Positions 36,560 through 45,874 of a stretch of DNA of 64,000 bases are shown here, piece after piece (the stretch's first letter is position 1; each line of letters begins with the position of its first letter). The notes below the pieces were generated by a model, which was given only the letters and a program-made list of their open reading frames with translations, did not search any database and had not been told where the DNA came from. Origin of the DNA: Acidovorax facilis (GTDB lineage: Bacteria; Pseudomonadota; Gammaproteobacteria; Burkholderiales; Burkholderiaceae_C); the NCBI RefSeq assembly GCF_023913775.1, contig NZ_JAMXAX010000014.1, positions 1-64,000 of the forward strand, read 5' to 3'. Position numbers and translations under genes: made by a program.

Positions 36560-38240
36560 TCAGCGGCGACGGCGTGCAAAGGCCGTGGTGAAACAGCCCA
36601 TCAGTATCGACAAAATGATCATCCCCCACTGGGACAGCGTAGGAATGGGTGATGCAAACCCGATCTGGCTTGCCGGCGAACACACTTCCAGGCCCGGCGT
36701 GGCCCCGGTAGCGGCCACTGGCGTCACACAGAAAAACAGGAAGTTGCCCACATCGCCTGCCACCGGGGTATACCCCATCGTTGTGGCGACATTCGTTCCT
36801 GCCGCCACGCTGTTGCTGGGGCTGCGCACCCAGCGGAAGGTGGATGCACCCTGCACGTCTGCATTGGCGTCCGTGTAGGTGTAGTTGCCTGTGGCGGGTT
36901 GCCCAATGGTCGGCACGCCCGCAACGGACACGGACAGGGCCACGGGGGGGCACCTGCGCAACCACCGAGATTTGCACCGTCGCATCGTCACAAAGAGCCG
37001 CGTTCGGAGCAGGCAGGCACACCCGGTAGGTGAATGTGTCGGTCCCGCTAAAGCCAGCATTCGGCGTGTAGGTGTAAGCACCCGTCGCGCTGTTCAGATT
37101 CAGGGTGCCGTTGGCGGTGCTCGCGAGCACCGCGTACGTGGAACCCACCGGGGCAGAATCATTGCCCGTCACCGAAGCATTGAACGGCACCCCTTGGGTG
37201 GCGGGGCCTGCATTGTCATCTACCGCATTCGGGCCGACGGTCACTGTGACCGTAGCGGGGACGCAGGTTGCCTGATCAGGTGCTGGCTTGCACTGTTGAT
37301 AGGTGAACGTATCCTGGCCTGAAAAACCAGGTTGCGGCGTGTAGGTGTAGGCCCCCGTGGATGGATCGAGCACCACAGAGCCGTTGGCGGGTGTCGCAAC
37401 CACGGCAAAAGTGGAGCCAGCCACGGTCGTGTCGTTGGTGGCCACATTGCCCGGCACAGGGGTGTTGAACGGGGTGGTGGCCGTGTCGTCCACAGCGCCG
37501 ATGGCTCCAGGCGGCAAGGTCACCGTCACGGTTCCAACATCCACCCAGGTGCCTGGCACCGTGGCTGCATCGGTCACGGCCAGGTTGTCCAGCTCGAAGC
37601 CCCCTCCTCCAGCGTGGCGGACAACGATGGTCCTGAAATTGACGCTGGCCCCCCGCAGCAACAGGTTGATGTAGCCATAGGGCTCTCCTGTATTGCGACC
37701 CGCAGGCGGATTGGGGTTGCCAAAGTAGTCCGCCTTGGCGTACGAATTGCCGTCGATCGCCGTGATGTTGCCGCCCCCACCCAGCAGCGTTGTCAGCGAG
37801 TTCGTCGTGAACTGCGCCAACAAGGTGTTGGTGTCGTCATAGAACTCGATGGTGTTGCCGGCATTCCCCGCCGACCACCAGAATCCAACGTACTTCCGGT
37901 CGCCAATCAGGGTGATGGTGACCTGGTTGCCGTTTCCTATTGCAAGGTAGTTCCCTGTCCCATCTGCGCCACCGTACTGGTCCGCTGCAGTGCGGTTGAC
38001 ACCCCCGGTGGCACCAGTCCAAGCCCCGATGGCAAAACTCCCCGTCGCACCAATTGCCCCCGCTGCACCCGAGAAGGTTTCAACAATGGCGCCCGATCGC
38101 GTCGTGTTCTGTTCGCCGGGCGGTGAAAGGTATACGTCCAGAGTCTGAGCGCCAGCGTTGAAGCCACTCAGCAAAGAAGCCGCGCCAATCAGCACTGCAG
38201 ACAAGGTCGGGGGACGCAGCAGAGAACCAGAGAAGCGCAT
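36560..38240 (-). pseudogene. Secreted Ig-like repeat protein with IPTL-CTERM anchor, interrupted by a +1 frameshift at a C7 tract
   Basis: The first frame has a signal peptide (MRFSGSLLRPP..., cleavage near NAGAQ), a lectin/PEP-CTERM-like N-terminal domain and two tandem ~88-residue Ig/cadherin-like repeats sharing GAYTYTPxxGFSGxDTFTY. It then loses the family sequence at a run of seven C (36944-36950, G on the plus strand). The second frame continues with PPVALSVSVAG, a third repeat-like domain and the C-terminal IPTLSQWGMIILSILMG plus RRRR, the IPTL-CTERM sorting signal. Removing one C joins the two frames. It may be a phase-variable gene, a decayed gene or a sequencing error. If intact, the product would be an outer-surface protein of about 560 residues. 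Confidence 0.85.
36944..36950. repeat. Homopolymeric G7/C7 tract at the frameshift
   Basis: Seven consecutive G on the plus strand. With six, the reading frame of the IPTL-CTERM gene is continuous; with seven, it shifts by one. This is the exact point where one frame loses and the other gains the protein-family pattern. Confidence 0.85.
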
Positions 38241-38537
38241 AGATCGGGACAGGCTCAAAAGTGTGGCCGCGATCATAGGAGGGCTGTTACGCAAAGCGAC
38301 AAGCGCCACCGAAATGCAACATTTGTTGACAATCTGCTACCTGCGGCGGCCGCAAGCTCCAGAGTGACTCCCTCTGAATGCGGGGTCAGCAGCCCCGTCC
38401 CTCACGCCTCCAGCGAGCTCAACCCCATGCTTGCATGCGACCAATCAAGGCGAAAGTGAAGCGTTTCCCGAGTCGCGGACGTGGCCACGATGCCTCTCAG
38501 CGCCCACCGCACAACGCGGTTCAGCGCTCACGCCGAA
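38241..38537. other. Intergenic stretch without recognised features
   Basis: The 297 bp separate the start of the IPTL-CTERM gene from the end of lepB. I see no gene, RNA or convincing terminator. A TTGACA on the plus strand near 38332 has no matching -10. Confidence 0.5.
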
Positions 38538-39209
38538 TCAAAGCGCGTGACCGAAACGCCCCAGGCGCGGGGCCCAGTTGGCAAGGATGTCGGCCGACAC
38601 CAGCACCCGGCGCGCCTGGCCGATGAGCAAGTGGCGCGGCACAAACCCGATGTAGCGTGAGTCGGCGCTGTTGTCGCGGTTGTCGCCCAGCACCAGGTAT
38701 TCGCCCTCGGGCACCGTCACCGGGCCGAAGCTGCGGTGCGCGGTCACGCCCTGCAGCCACTGCACACGGCGCTCGTGGCCCTGCAGGTGCTCCGTCCAGC
38801 GGGTGGCGGGCACCTGGGCGCCCCATTCCAGCAGGGTTTCGGTCACCGCCTCGGGCGCGTCATAGCGCGCCGCCTCGCCGTTGAGGTACAGCACCTCGTC
38901 GCGCATTTCCACAGTGTCGCCGGGCAACGCCGCAATGCGCTTGATGAGCCGCGTGCCATCGCGCGGCGACGAGAAGGTGACCACATCGCCCCGCGCGGGC
39001 TCGCCCAGGCGGACGAGCACCACATCGGTCAGCGGCAGCTTCAGATCGTAGGCCAGGCGGTTGACAAAAACGACGTCGCCTTCGAGCAGCGTGGGCCGCA
39101 TGGACCCCGAAGGAATCGGATTCCAGTCCGCCACCGCCGTGCGAAAGATGCCGAAGCACAGCAGCAACACAATGAACCCACGGTTCGATTTGATCCATTT
39201 CAGCAGCAT
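38538..39209 (-). CDS. lepB: Signal peptidase I
   Basis: LepB removes signal peptides from exported proteins on the periplasmic face of the inner membrane. The 223-residue S26 enzyme has one N-terminal span (about 11-27), the catalytic Ser36 in PSGSMRPT, the general base Lys90 in RLIKRIAALPGD and the GDNRDNSADSR box. The ATG at 39207-39209 follows GGAG at good distance; the longer upstream frame is rejected. It is not next to lepA or rnc as in many betaproteobacteria, so it may be a second signal peptidase. Confidence 0.92.
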   Translation of the reverse strand: MLLKWIKSNRGFIVLLLCFGIFRTAVADWNPIPSGSMRPTLLEGDVVFVNRLAYDLKLPLTDVVLVRLGEPARGDVVTFSSPRDGTRLIKRIAALPGDTVEMRDEVLYLNGEAARYDAPEAVTETLLEWGAQVPATRWTEHLQGHERRVQWLQGVTAHRSFGPVTVPEGEYLVLGDNRDNSADSRYIGFVPRHLLIGQARRVLVSADILANWAPRLGRFGHAL

Positions 39210-39327
39210 GACGACAACTCCAAGTAGCTTCAAAGCAAGCGCTCTGCTCGGATGCGCCCTGTTGCAACTTGGTTCCGTGAGACAGGCCATTGCGGATCTC
39301 CCCCAACGCTTGCTTTGAGCGCAGCCA

Positions 39328-39416
39328 ATTCCAGTGCACCCGTGGAACCGGCTTTGCCGGGCCACCAGGTGCGTCCCCCTTGGGGGAAGCAGCGCAGCCG
39401 CTCAGGGGGGCTTTTT
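39328..39416 (-). repeat. Family R intergenic repeat, copy 1 (xerC-lepB gap)
   Basis: On the minus strand: CCCCCCTGAGCGGCTGCGC, a CCCCC-AAGG-GGGAC core, then GGCCCGGCAAAGCCGGTTCC and ACGGGTGCACTGG. The copies at 44918 and 45875 share the same order of blocks. It lies just after the xerC stop and could act as a terminator-like structure. Confidence 0.8.
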
Positions 39417-39419
39417 TCT

Positions 39420-40379
39420 AGCCCGAGGATGCGCCGCGTCATACACCTTGGCCAGGTGCTGAAAATCAAGGCGCGTGTAGACCTGCGTGGTCGTGATGTT
39501 GGCGTGGCCCAGCAGCTCCTGCACCGCACGCAGGTCGCCGCTGCTTTGCAGCAGGTGGCTGGCAAATGAGTGGCGCAGCATGTGCGGGTGCACCGGCGTG
39601 GTCAAACCCGCCTGCTGGCTGCGCTGGCGCAGGCGCAACCAGATCGACTGTGCCGTGAGCCGCTTGCCGCGCTGGCCGACGAACAGTGCCGTATCCAGCC
39701 GCGCCGATCCTTCACCGCCGAAGGGAGTGGCCCGCAGTAGCAGCCAAGCCTGCAGCGCTGCGGTGGCCGCGCGCCCTACGGGCACGCTGCGGCGCTTGCT
39801 GCCCTTGCCGAACACATGGGCCTCACCCGCTTGCAGATCGACCCAGCCCCGGCCCTGGCGCTGGGTGTCGGCATTGGGGATGGCGTCGAGCCCCGCGAGT
39901 TCACCCACGCGCAGGCCGCAGCCGTAGAGCAGCTCGACCATCGCAGCATCGCGCGCCTCCAGCCAGGGGTCGGCGCCGGTGTTGTCGAATTCGGCCAGCC
40001 GGACGGCATCGTCCACGCCCAGCGCCTTGGGCAGTGGCTTGGGCGCCTTGGGGCCGCGCACGTCCTGCACCGGGTTGTGCGGAATCAGCCCCTGCCGCCC
40101 AGCCCAGATGAAAAAGCCGCGCCAGCCCGAGAGGATGAGCGCAATGCCGCGCCCGCTGCGCCCGCCGCTGTGCATCTGCGCGACAAAACGGCGGATGTGT
40201 GCGGTCTGCAGCTGCAGCAGCGGCACGCTGACCGCCGCCGCAAACTGCGCGAGCTTTTCAAGGTCCAGCGCGTAGAGCGTGAGCGTGCGCGCTGCCAGCC
40301 GCTTTTCGACGCGCACGTGCTCCAGGTAGCGCAGGACGTGGGGGTCGAGCGTGGTGGGCGCAGTGGGCGTGTCAGACAT
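39420..40379 (-). CDS. xerC: Tyrosine recombinase XerC
   Basis: XerC with XerD resolves chromosome dimers at dif. The ~320-residue protein has the N-terminal SAM-like core-binding domain (HVLRYLEHVRVEKRLAARTL) and the catalytic set of tyrosine recombinases: Arg in YGCGLRVGEL, Lys in GKGSKRRSVP, HMLRHSFASH, the GHANI histidine and the nucleophile Tyr in TTTQVYTRLD. The xerC-DUF484-dapF order is conserved in proteobacteria, which supports XerC over a phage integrase. The C-terminal coding end lies at or just left of 39420, because the frame runs on through a short basic tail to a stop near 39402. Confidence 0.93.
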
Positions 40380-40424
40380 GGTGACCGTGGCTGAGCCGCC
40401 GCAGAGTGACCGCTGGCCGTCTGG

Positions 40425-41114
40425 CTACTTCAGACGAAGCAATGCGGCGCTGGCGAGTTCTGCCATGCGCGACAGAAATTCGGTGCCCATCGTGGCATCA
40501 AAACGCTGCGGGTCTTGCGAGCCCAGCACCAGCAGGCCAAAGGCGGGCGTGGCGCTGTCGATGGCGCCTGCGCGCAGCGGCAGCAGGGCCAGCGACTGGG
40601 CGGGCTCGCCCGCCTCGTTGGCCAGCCAGGCGGCGGGCTCGAAACCCAGGTTGGGGCCGCAGAACGGCATGGTGAGCGACGAGGCGAACGCGCGAGCGTC
40701 TTCGCTGGCGCCCTGGGTGAAGTCGGCGTCGATGTACGGCGCAGCCACCTCCCACACGCGGACCGCCGCCTGGGGCACGTCGAAAAGGGTGCGCACACCA
40801 TCCACCACAGCCTGGGGCAGGTCGAACGGGTCGCGCACCTGCAGCAGGCTGCCGGTCCATTGGTGGACCTTGTTGGCAATGGCAGCGTTTTCGGTGCTGT
40901 TACGCACCATTTCCATGATGCGCTGCTCCAGGCCCTTGATCTTCTCTCGCAGCATTTCAGCCTGTCGCTCCTGCAAGCTCACGGCGCGCGCGCCGTGGGG
41001 GCTGGTGATCTGCACGCTGGCCAGCACCTCGGCATGGCGTTCGAAAAAGCCCGGCGTGTTGGTGAGGAACTGGGCGATGTCGTCTTCGGTGATCGGTGGG
41101 ATGTGGGACGTCAT
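40425..41114 (-). CDS. DUF484 family protein
   Basis: The 229-residue cytoplasmic protein begins [27 protein letters not shown], the signature of DUF484, followed by a coiled coil with [13 protein letters not shown] and a GAF-like C-terminal domain. The function is unknown. The gene lies between dapF (4-base overlap) and xerC, the widespread dapF-DUF484-xerC arrangement, so it is probably cotranscribed with both. Confidence 0.92.
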   Translation of the reverse strand: MTSHIPPITEDDIAQFLTNTPGFFERHAEVLASVQITSPHGARAVSLQERQAEMLREKIKGLEQRIMEMVRNSTENAAIANKVHQWTGSLLQVRDPFDLPQAVVDGVRTLFDVPQAAVRVWEVAAPYIDADFTQGASEDARAFASSLTMPFCGPNLGFEPAAWLANEAGEPAQSLALLPLRAGAIDSATPAFGLLVLGSQDPQRFDATMGTEFLSRMAELASAALLRLK

Positions 41115-41992
41115 AGGAGGGTGTCAGGAATGTCGATCTGGCCTTCGAACACCGTGGTGGCGGGGCCTGTCATGAAAACGGAATCGGTGTCGGCACCGCT
41201 CCAGGCGATGGTGAGGCGGCCGCCGCGCGTGTCCACATGCACCTCGTTATCGAGCAGGCCGAGGCGGATGCCGGCCGACACGGCGGCGCAGGCGCCCGTG
41301 CCGCAGGCCAGGGTTTCGCCAGCGCCGCGCTCGAACACGCGCAGCCGCACATGGGTGCGGTCCACGATCTGCAAAAAGCCTGCATTCACGCGCTGCGGAA
41401 AACGCGCGTGGCGCTCGATCAAAGGGCCCGCTTCGGCGACGGGGGCGGTGTCCACGTTGTCCACCAGTTGTACGGCGTGGGGGTTGCCCATGGAGACCAC
41501 CGCTATCAAAACAGTAGCCACTAGCGCTTTATCATCCAGCGCTAGAGGCCATTTTTGCCCTGACCCTTGCTCTACAGGGCTCAGGCCGCTGGCATCGAAC
41601 GGTACCTGCGCGGGATCGAACTGCGGGCGGCCCATGTCCACGGTGACACGGCCATCGGGCGTGAGACGGGGGGCAATCACGCCGCTTTGGGTCTGCACCC
41701 GCAGGGTGTCTTTGCCCGACAGGCCTTTGTCGTGCACAAAGCGCGCAAAGCAGCGGGCGCCGTTGCCACACTGCTCCACCTCTCCGCCATCGGCGTTGTG
41801 GATCACGTATTCGAAGTCGATACCGTCAGCGGGCGAAGGACGCACGGTGAGGATCTGGTCGGCCCCCACGCCGAAGTGGCGGTCGGCCAGAAAACGGTAT
41901 TGGGCGGTGCTGAGCCCCAGGCGGCCCTGGGTTTCGTCGAGCACCACGAAATCGTTGCCCGCGCCCTGCATTTTGGTGAAGCGAATCTGCAT
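41111..41992 (-). CDS. dapF: Diaminopimelate epimerase
   Basis: DapF converts LL- to meso-diaminopimelate for lysine and for MurE. The 293-residue protein has [13 protein letters not shown] at the N-terminus, the first catalytic Cys in [11 protein letters not shown] and the second in [11 protein letters not shown]. The start at 41990-41992 is family-typical; an upstream in-frame ATG would add 18 residues. A complete family A repeat is translated in the middle as [17 protein letters not shown], directly before the conserved MGNPHAV motif, so the enzyme carries an inserted peptide of about 20 residues. Confidence 0.95.
   Translation of the reverse strand: MQIRFTKMQGAGNDFVVLDETQGRLGLSTAQYRFLADRHFGVGADQILTVRPSPADGIDFEYVIHNADGGEVEQCGNGARCFARFVHDKGLSGKDTLRVQTQSGVIAPRLTPDGRVTVDMGRPQFDPAQVPFDASGLSPVEQGSGQKWPLALDDKALVATVLIAVVSMGNPHAVQLVDNVDTAPVAEAGPLIERHARFPQRVNAGFLQIVDRTHVRLRVFERGAGETLACGTGACAAVSAGIRLGLLDNEVHVDTRGGRLTIAWSGADTDSVFMTGPATTVFEGQIDIPDTLL
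41501..41558. repeat. Dispersed palindromic repeat, family A, copy 7 (inside dapF)
   Basis: In reverse orientation: AAAAATGGCCTCTAGCGCT, GGATGAT, AAAGCGCTAGTGGCTACTG, TTTTGATAGC. Both conserved ends and the AGCGCT palindrome are present. It is read through in the dapF frame. Confidence 0.85.
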
Positions 41993-42108
41993 CCGCCAGA
42001 TTATCGTCGGTGGGCCTCCAATAACCTCAGGCAGCGCCGGTTTCACGGCCCCATTAGGCTTGCGCTCTTTGGGCGCCGCTCTGGCCGCCTCCCGCCAAGG
42101 ACTCTTTG

Positions 42109-42813
42109 ATGCCCGATCTTTCCGCCTTCGCCATCACCCACAAATGGCCCGCCCAGCACCCCGACCGCCTCCAGCTGTATTCGCTGCCCACGCCCAACGG
42201 CGTGAAGGTGTCGATTGCGCTCGAAGAGCTGGGCCTGCCGTATGAACCCCACCTGGTGAGCTTTGACACCAACGACCAGACTTCGCCCGAGTTCCTGTCG
42301 CTCAACCCCAACAACAAGATCCCCGCCATCCTCGACCCGAATGGCCCGGGTGGCGAGCCGCTGGCGCTGTTCGAATCCGGCGCCATCCTGTTGTACCTGG
42401 CCGAGAAAACCGGCCAGCTGATCCCGCAGGAGGCCGCTGCGCGCTACGAAACCATCCAGTGGGTGATGTGGCAGATGGGCGGCCTGGGCCCGATGTTCGG
42501 CCAGCTCGGCTTCTTCCACAAGTTTGCGGGCAAGGACTATGAAGACAAGCGCCCGCGCGACCGCTATGTGGCCGAATCCAAACGCCTGCTGGGCGTGCTG
42601 AACCAGCGCCTGGCAGGCCGCCAGTGGGTGATGGGCGACCAGTACACCATTGCCGACATCGCCATCCTGCCCTGGGTGCGCAACCTGATTGGTTTCTACG
42701 GCGCGGGCGACCTGGTGGAGTTTGGCCAGTTCACCGACGTGCAGCGCGTGCTGGACGTGTTTGTGGCACGCCCTGCGGTGGTCAGGGGTCTGGCAATTCC
42801 GGCACGCGGCTGA
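42109..42813 (+). CDS. Glutathione S-transferase family protein, YfcG/nu-class like
   Basis: The 234-residue cytoplasmic protein has an N-terminal thioredoxin-like domain with [22 protein letters not shown] and the glutathione-binding [12 protein letters not shown] and [15 protein letters not shown] segments. An all-helical C-terminal domain follows, with [10 protein letters not shown] and [12 protein letters not shown]. This matches YfcG/YghU-type enzymes with disulfide reductase activity. The ATG at 42109 follows AAGGA. It is transcribed divergently from dapF. The natural substrate is unknown. Confidence 0.92.
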   Translation: MPDLSAFAITHKWPAQHPDRLQLYSLPTPNGVKVSIALEELGLPYEPHLVSFDTNDQTSPEFLSLNPNNKIPAILDPNGPGGEPLALFESGAILLYLAEKTGQLIPQEAAARYETIQWVMWQMGGLGPMFGQLGFFHKFAGKDYEDKRPRDRYVAESKRLLGVLNQRLAGRQWVMGDQYTIADIAILPWVRNLIGFYGAGDLVEFGQFTDVQRVLDVFVARPAVVRGLAIPARG

Positions 42814-42939
42814 GCGAGGAGATGGTGCGCGCTGGCGCTTTCTTTCTCGCCCGCCCTTGATATTGATCATGCCGGCCAGCCCGCCGCACGGCCGCCGCGC
42901 ACCTACGATGGACCTCCTTAAAAAAACAGGGAGTACCTC

Positions 42940-43137
42940 ATGGGATTAACCGTCAACGTTCTGGACGATCTGGGCGCGCACAACCTTCAGGCAGCTGCCC
43001 AGGCGGCACTGCAGGAGACCAACGCCATCGCATTGATCGAGCTGCTGGAGATGCTGTGGAGCTGCGACGTGGAAGGCGCCAACGCCGTCATTGATGCGGT
43101 GCTGCTGCGCCTGCAGCAGCTGCGGGCGTTGCGCTGA
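42940..43137 (+). CDS. Small hypothetical protein (65 aa)
   Basis: A short ORF with a strong AGGGAG ribosome site 6 bases before its ATG. The product is an acidic to neutral helical protein (LQAAAQAALQETNAIALIELLEML and IDAVLLRLQQLRALR) without signal peptide, membrane span or Cys motif beyond one Cys. I do not recognise it. The good ribosome site and codon use argue that it is translated. It lies alone between the GST and Nudix/MBL genes. Confidence 0.65.
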   Translation: MGLTVNVLDDLGAHNLQAAAQAALQETNAIALIELLEMLWSCDVEGANAVIDAVLLRLQQLRALR

Positions 43138-43232
43138 GTGGTCAAACCCAGCACACCCGCCGTAGTACGGCCCATGGGCCGTACCGAAGTGGGACGTGTG
43201 CACACGGCGCGCCTCCCCTCGATAATGGCCCG

Positions 43233-44915
43233 ATGCCCCGCACCAGCCAACAACTGCACCCCTACCGCGAACCTGTAGCCACCCGCCTGGCCGCCACTGT
43301 GCTGCTGCTGCGCGATGCACCCGTCAATGCGGGAGGCATCGAAGTCCTCATGACCCGGCGCTCCGACAAGGCCAGCTTTGCACCGGGTGCCTATGTGTTC
43401 CCGGGCGGGGGCATCGATGCGCTGGATGCGCAATCGCACACCGCCGCCGACCGCCGCCCCACCCAAAGCGACCTGCACCTCACCCAGGCCATCGCCGCCA
43501 TCCGTGAGAGTTTTGAAGAACTGGGTGTGCTGCTGGCCCGCCATGCCGACGGCCCCCGCAAGGGGTTGATGGCCGATGCGCAGGACATCGCCGCCATCGA
43601 CCGCCACCAGCCCTTTGTGGCGCAATGCACCGCGCGCGGCCTGCGGCTGGCGGCCGACAGCGTTTTCATGCTGGCCCACTGGATCACCGACCGCGACCTG
43701 CCGCGCCGCTTCGACGTGCCATTTCTCGTCGCCCGCATGCCCGAGGGCCAGGAGCCTGTGGCTGACGAGGCCGAGCAGTTCGAGCCCGTCTGGGTGCGCC
43801 CGGCCGATGCGCTGGCACGGCATGAGGCGGGGCAGTTCTTCATGATCTTTCCGACCATCCGCACACTGCAGCGGCTGGCCACGTTTGCCACCACCCAGGC
43901 CGTGTTTGATGCACTGGCCCACGAGCTGCCCCTGTGGACCAGCTGCCCGCGCGCGGGCACGCTGGCGGGCAAGGAAGCGCGGTACATGGAAAGCGACATG
44001 CCCTACGGCGAGCTGGCCCTGGTGTGCCCCGACGGCCAGATCGTGCACCCGCTGGACTGGCAAACCGAGCGCCCCGTGCCGCTGCTGCGCAACGTACACC
44101 GGTTGACCGCCCCCAACCCCGGCGTGATGACCGGCCCCGGCACCAACAGCTACCTGGTGGGCGACCCCGCCACGGGCTACATCGCCATCGACCCCGGCCC
44201 GGCAGACCCCGAACACCTGGACAAGCTCTGGCGCGCGGCGGGCGGTGACATCCGCATGATCGTGTGCACCCATTCGCACCCCGACCACTCGCCGGGCGCC
44301 GCGCCGCTGCAGGCACTGTGTGTGCAGGCGGGCAAAGCCCGGCCCCCCATCCTGGGCCTGCCCTCGGCGCCCACCGCGCGCACGGCCAGCACATTCACAC
44401 CCGACAGATCGCTACAAAATAATGAGCTACTCGCGCTTGATGGACAAGCGCCAGAGGGCAATATTACCCATACTTTGCAGGTGATCCACACCCCGGGCCA
44501 CGCCGCCAACCACCTGTGCCTGCTGCTGGTGGAAGACGCCCTGCTCTTCAGCGGCGACCATATCCTGAACGGCAGCACCACGGTGGTGGACCCACCTGAC
44601 GGCAACATGGCCGACTACCTCGATTCGCTGGACAAGCTCGACGCCGTGTGCGCCGAGCATGGCGTGGAGTTCATCCTGCCTGCGCACGGTTATGTTCTGG
44701 GCAATGCCCGTGGCGCCATCGCCAAGCTCAAGTCCCACCGCCTGGCACGCGAGGCCAAGGTGCTGGCCGCCATGCAGGCGCTGCCCCAGGGCAGCATGGA
44801 AGACTGGGTGCGGCACGCCTACGCCGACGTGCCGCCGCGCATGTGGCCCGTTGCGCAGCGCTCGCTCCTGGCGCATGTGGAGCGCATTCGAGCACAACAG
44901 CCCGGGAACAATTGA
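43233..44915 (+). CDS. Nudix hydrolase fused to a metallo-beta-lactamase-fold hydrolase
   Basis: The 560-residue protein joins two enzymes. Residues 15-280 are a Nudix domain of the NUDT19/CoA-pyrophosphatase type, with the start of the Nudix box in FPGGGIDALDA and its end in RESFEELGVLLA, interrupted by an insertion. Residues 285-555 are a metallo-beta-lactamase domain with THSHPDHSPGA, IHTPGHAANH, LFSGDHIL and a final PAHG motif, as in LACTB2-like hydrolases. A family A repeat encodes LQNNELLALDGQAPEGN in the second domain. Both active sites look intact. The physiological substrate is not known; coupled breakdown of a CoA derivative is possible. Confidence 0.88.
   Translation: MPRTSQQLHPYREPVATRLAATVLLLRDAPVNAGGIEVLMTRRSDKASFAPGAYVFPGGGIDALDAQSHTAADRRPTQSDLHLTQAIAAIRESFEELGVLLARHADGPRKGLMADAQDIAAIDRHQPFVAQCTARGLRLAADSVFMLAHWITDRDLPRRFDVPFLVARMPEGQEPVADEAEQFEPVWVRPADALARHEAGQFFMIFPTIRTLQRLATFATTQAVFDALAHELPLWTSCPRAGTLAGKEARYMESDMPYGELALVCPDGQIVHPLDWQTERPVPLLRNVHRLTAPNPGVMTGPGTNSYLVGDPATGYIAIDPGPADPEHLDKLWRAAGGDIRMIVCTHSHPDHSPGAAPLQALCVQAGKARPPILGLPSAPTARTASTFTPDRSLQNNELLALDGQAPEGNITHTLQVIHTPGHAANHLCLLLVEDALLFSGDHILNGSTTVVDPPDGNMADYLDSLDKLDAVCAEHGVEFILPAHGYVLGNARGAIAKLKSHRLAREAKVLAAMQALPQGSMEDWVRHAYADVPPRMWPVAQRSLLAHVERIRAQQPGNN
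44410..44472. repeat. Dispersed palindromic repeat, family A, copy 8 (inside the Nudix/MBL gene)
   Basis: Reverse orientation: AATATTGCCCTCTGGCGCTT, GTCCATC, AAGCGCGAGTAGCTCATTAT, TTTGTAGC. It is translated as LQNNELLALDGQAPEGN, close to the murC C-terminal [12 protein letters not shown] encoded by copy 1. Confidence 0.8.
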
Positions 44916-44917
44916 TG

Positions 44918-44998
44918 CCCCCTGAGTCGCTACGCGCCTTCCCCCTCAGGGGGACGCCACCAGTGGCCCGGCAAAGCCGGTTCCACCAAGGCACTGGC
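44918..44998 (+). repeat. Family R intergenic repeat, copy 2
   Basis: CCCCCTGAGTCGCTACGCGCC, CCCCCTCAGGGGGAC, then GTGGCCCGGCAAAGCCGGTT and CCACCAAGGCACTGG. It starts three bases after the Nudix/MBL stop; the CCCCCT/AGGGGG and CCGGC/GCCGG palindromes would form stems in the transcript. Confidence 0.85.
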
Positions 44999-45087
44999 AT
45001 GCGGCAGCACCCGTATTGAAGGCACCGCCGACAATCACGCATTTGTCCCTTCGATTCCCATAGGCGAATGCCTACCTTCCTCACCCC

Positions 45088-45873
45088 ATGACCGACAAGA
45101 ACCCCGACCCCTCCCACATCCGCCTGGCCAAGCGTGTGGCCGACCAACTGAACTGCTCGCGCAGCACGGCCGAGCAGTTCGTCGAAGGCGGCTTTGTGAG
45201 CGTGGACGGCCAGGTGGTGGAAGCCCCCGGCGCACGCGTGCGCCCCGACCAAGCCGTGACGGTGGCGCCAGACGCCAGCCTGCTGGAGTTGACCCCGGTG
45301 ACCTTGCTGCTACATAAGCCAGTGGGGTTTGAAGCGGGCCTGGGTCTGCCCGCCGGGCAGGCGGCCCATGCCAGCCGCAGCCAGGGCGCCACTGCGGCCA
45401 CCACCCTGCTGGGCCCGGCATCCCACCTGCCTGAGGACGCCTCAGGCATCCGTGTGCTGCAGCGCCACTTCAAGCAGCTGGAATGTTTCACCCCGCTGCC
45501 CACCGAGGCCAGTGGCTTGGTGGTCTACACGCAGGACAAGCGCATCGCGCGCAAGCTGGCGGAAGACATCGAGTCGCTGGAGCAGGAGTGCATCGTGGAG
45601 GTGAAAGGCGACATTGCACCGAACGGGCTGCAGCGCCTGTGCCACGGCCTCTCGTTCAACGGCCGCCCGCTGCCGCCCATCAAGGTGAGCTGGCAAAACG
45701 AGACCAAGCTGCGCTTTGCCCTCAAGGGCATCCGCCCCGGCCAGATCCCGGCCATGTGCGAGGCCGTGGGCCTGGCCGTGGTGGCCTTGAAGCGCATCCG
45801 CATCGGCCGCGTGCCGCTGGCGAAGGTGCCTGAAGGGCAGTGGCGGTATTTGCAGCCTTGGGAGAAGTTCTGA
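45088..45873 (+). CDS. RluF/RsuA-like pseudouridine synthase homologue with a degenerate active site
   Basis: The 261-residue product has an N-terminal S4 RNA-binding domain (IRLAKRVADQLNCSRSTAEQ to about residue 60) and a pseudouridine-synthase-like domain starting LLLHKPVGFEAG. The catalytic GRLD motif is replaced: the aligned stretch reads FTPLPTEASGLVVYT (134-148), so the catalytic Asp is missing. The conserved NRQIRRM motif reads PGQIPAM (217-223). It ends like RluF (GEWRxL, here GQWRYLQP). It may bind RNA without making pseudouridine. A family R repeat follows the stop. Confidence 0.82.
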   Translation: MTDKNPDPSHIRLAKRVADQLNCSRSTAEQFVEGGFVSVDGQVVEAPGARVRPDQAVTVAPDASLLELTPVTLLLHKPVGFEAGLGLPAGQAAHASRSQGATAATTLLGPASHLPEDASGIRVLQRHFKQLECFTPLPTEASGLVVYTQDKRIARKLAEDIESLEQECIVEVKGDIAPNGLQRLCHGLSFNGRPLPPIKVSWQNETKLRFALKGIRPGQIPAMCEAVGLAVVALKRIRIGRVPLAKVPEGQWRYLQPWEKF

Positions 45874-45874
45874 C

